Source of the DNA: CAG-791 sp045546175
GTDB lineage: Bacteria > Bacillota > Clostridia > Lachnospirales > Lachnospiraceae
Length of the DNA: 14,387 nucleotides
Assembly: GCA_045546175.1 (NCBI GenBank)
Contig: JAZQCI010000077.1
Location: forward strand, 1-14,387
Direction of reading: 5' to 3'
Under the pieces are notes generated by a model. That model did not search any database and was not told where the DNA came from. It worked only from the letters and a program-made list of their open reading frames with translations. Of this stretch, positions 14,260 to 14,387 are shown piece by piece (position 1 is the stretch's first letter; each line of letters starts with the position of its first letter). A program made the position numbers and the translations under genes.

Positions 14260-14387
14260 TTATATTCGCCTTACGGCGAGTGATATTGCTTCGTAGTTAT
14301 ATGATGCTTCGCATCGTGATATTGTCCGTCGGACAGTTTTAAAGGCGAATATAATATAATTGAAACCGTTAGGTTTCAATATCACTG
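14260..14387. repeat. Palindromic small-hairpin array bounded by inverted repeats, running off the window
   Basis: Outer 11-base arms TTATATTCGCC (14260-14270) and GGCGAATATAA (14344-14354) are perfect inverted repeats. Between them lie short hairpins TCGCC/GGCGA, GATGC/GCATC and TGTCC/GGACA with three- or four-base loops, plus a degenerate one at 14287-14295. They are joined by GTGATATT (14280-14287 and 14316-14323) and a variant GTTATAT (14296-14302). After the right arm come TATAATATAAT-like sequence and an eight-pair hairpin (14360-14367 with 14372-14379). This hairpin is flanked by AATATCAC, the linker in reverse orientation. No coding frame is seen. The regular design suggests a dispersed repeat element, possibly a miniature mobile element or a structured RNA. 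The first hairpin shares its left arm with the outer repeat. Confidence 0.75.

Noticed and set aside
14260..14387. CRISPR array
   Set aside because: Repeats are only about eight bases, spacers are hairpins rather than unique 30-base sequences, and no cas gene is present.

Overview
The window reads like a chromosomal segment of a mesophilic, anaerobic Gram-positive bacterium of the class Clostridia, perhaps Lachnospiraceae-like. This is inferred from strong AGGAGG-type ribosome sites, sigma-A-like promoters, a lipoprotein-type substrate receptor, a YesM/YesN-type two-component pair and an amino-acid-fermenting gene content. The family-level placement is a guess. No rRNA, tRNA, CRISPR array, insertion sequence or phage gene is seen. 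No gene-free stretch exceeds 300 bases.

Region 1 (1-5039) concerns a TRAP transporter. The 3' end of a TRAP large permease gene (dctM type) enters from the left and ends at a strong intrinsic terminator. A small YcxB-like membrane protein gene follows on the plus strand. On the minus strand is a compact three-gene operon: a LytS/YesM-type sensor kinase, an AraC-output response regulator and a DctP-type solute receptor lipoprotein. The last two overlap by 4 bases. The layout suggests that the receptor reports ligand to the kinase, and that the system controls the adjacent TRAP genes; this is inference.

Region 2 (5302-10058) is a 5-oxoproline (pyroglutamate) catabolic operon on the plus strand: an NRAMP-fold transporter, pxpB, pxpC, a ycsI/DUF1445 gene and pxpA. 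PxpA, PxpB and PxpC together form the ATP-dependent 5-oxoprolinase that yields glutamate. The NRAMP-like protein lacks all the first-shell metal ligands of canonical NRAMPs (GPGT in place of DPGN, V-P-Y in place of M-P-H), so its substrate is probably not a transition metal. Two palindromes with the same arms sit between the transporter gene and pxpB and may form alternative RNA folds or paired operators.

Region 3 (10072-11430) holds a TauE/SafE-type permease gene (minus strand, convergent with pxpA) and a divergent HIT-family gene.

Region 4 (11594-14203) holds a CyuA-type L-cysteine desulfidase / serine dehydratase-like gene followed by an SLC1-family (DAACS) sodium symporter. The acidic-substrate arginine of the symporter is replaced by glycine, which fits uptake of a neutral amino acid such as cysteine or serine.

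Region 5 (14204-14387) is noncoding. After a probable terminator it contains an array of tiny hairpins joined by a repeated GTGATATT-like linker and enclosed by 11-base inverted repeats. It runs to the window edge and looks like a dispersed palindromic repeat element. It is the least explained structure here.
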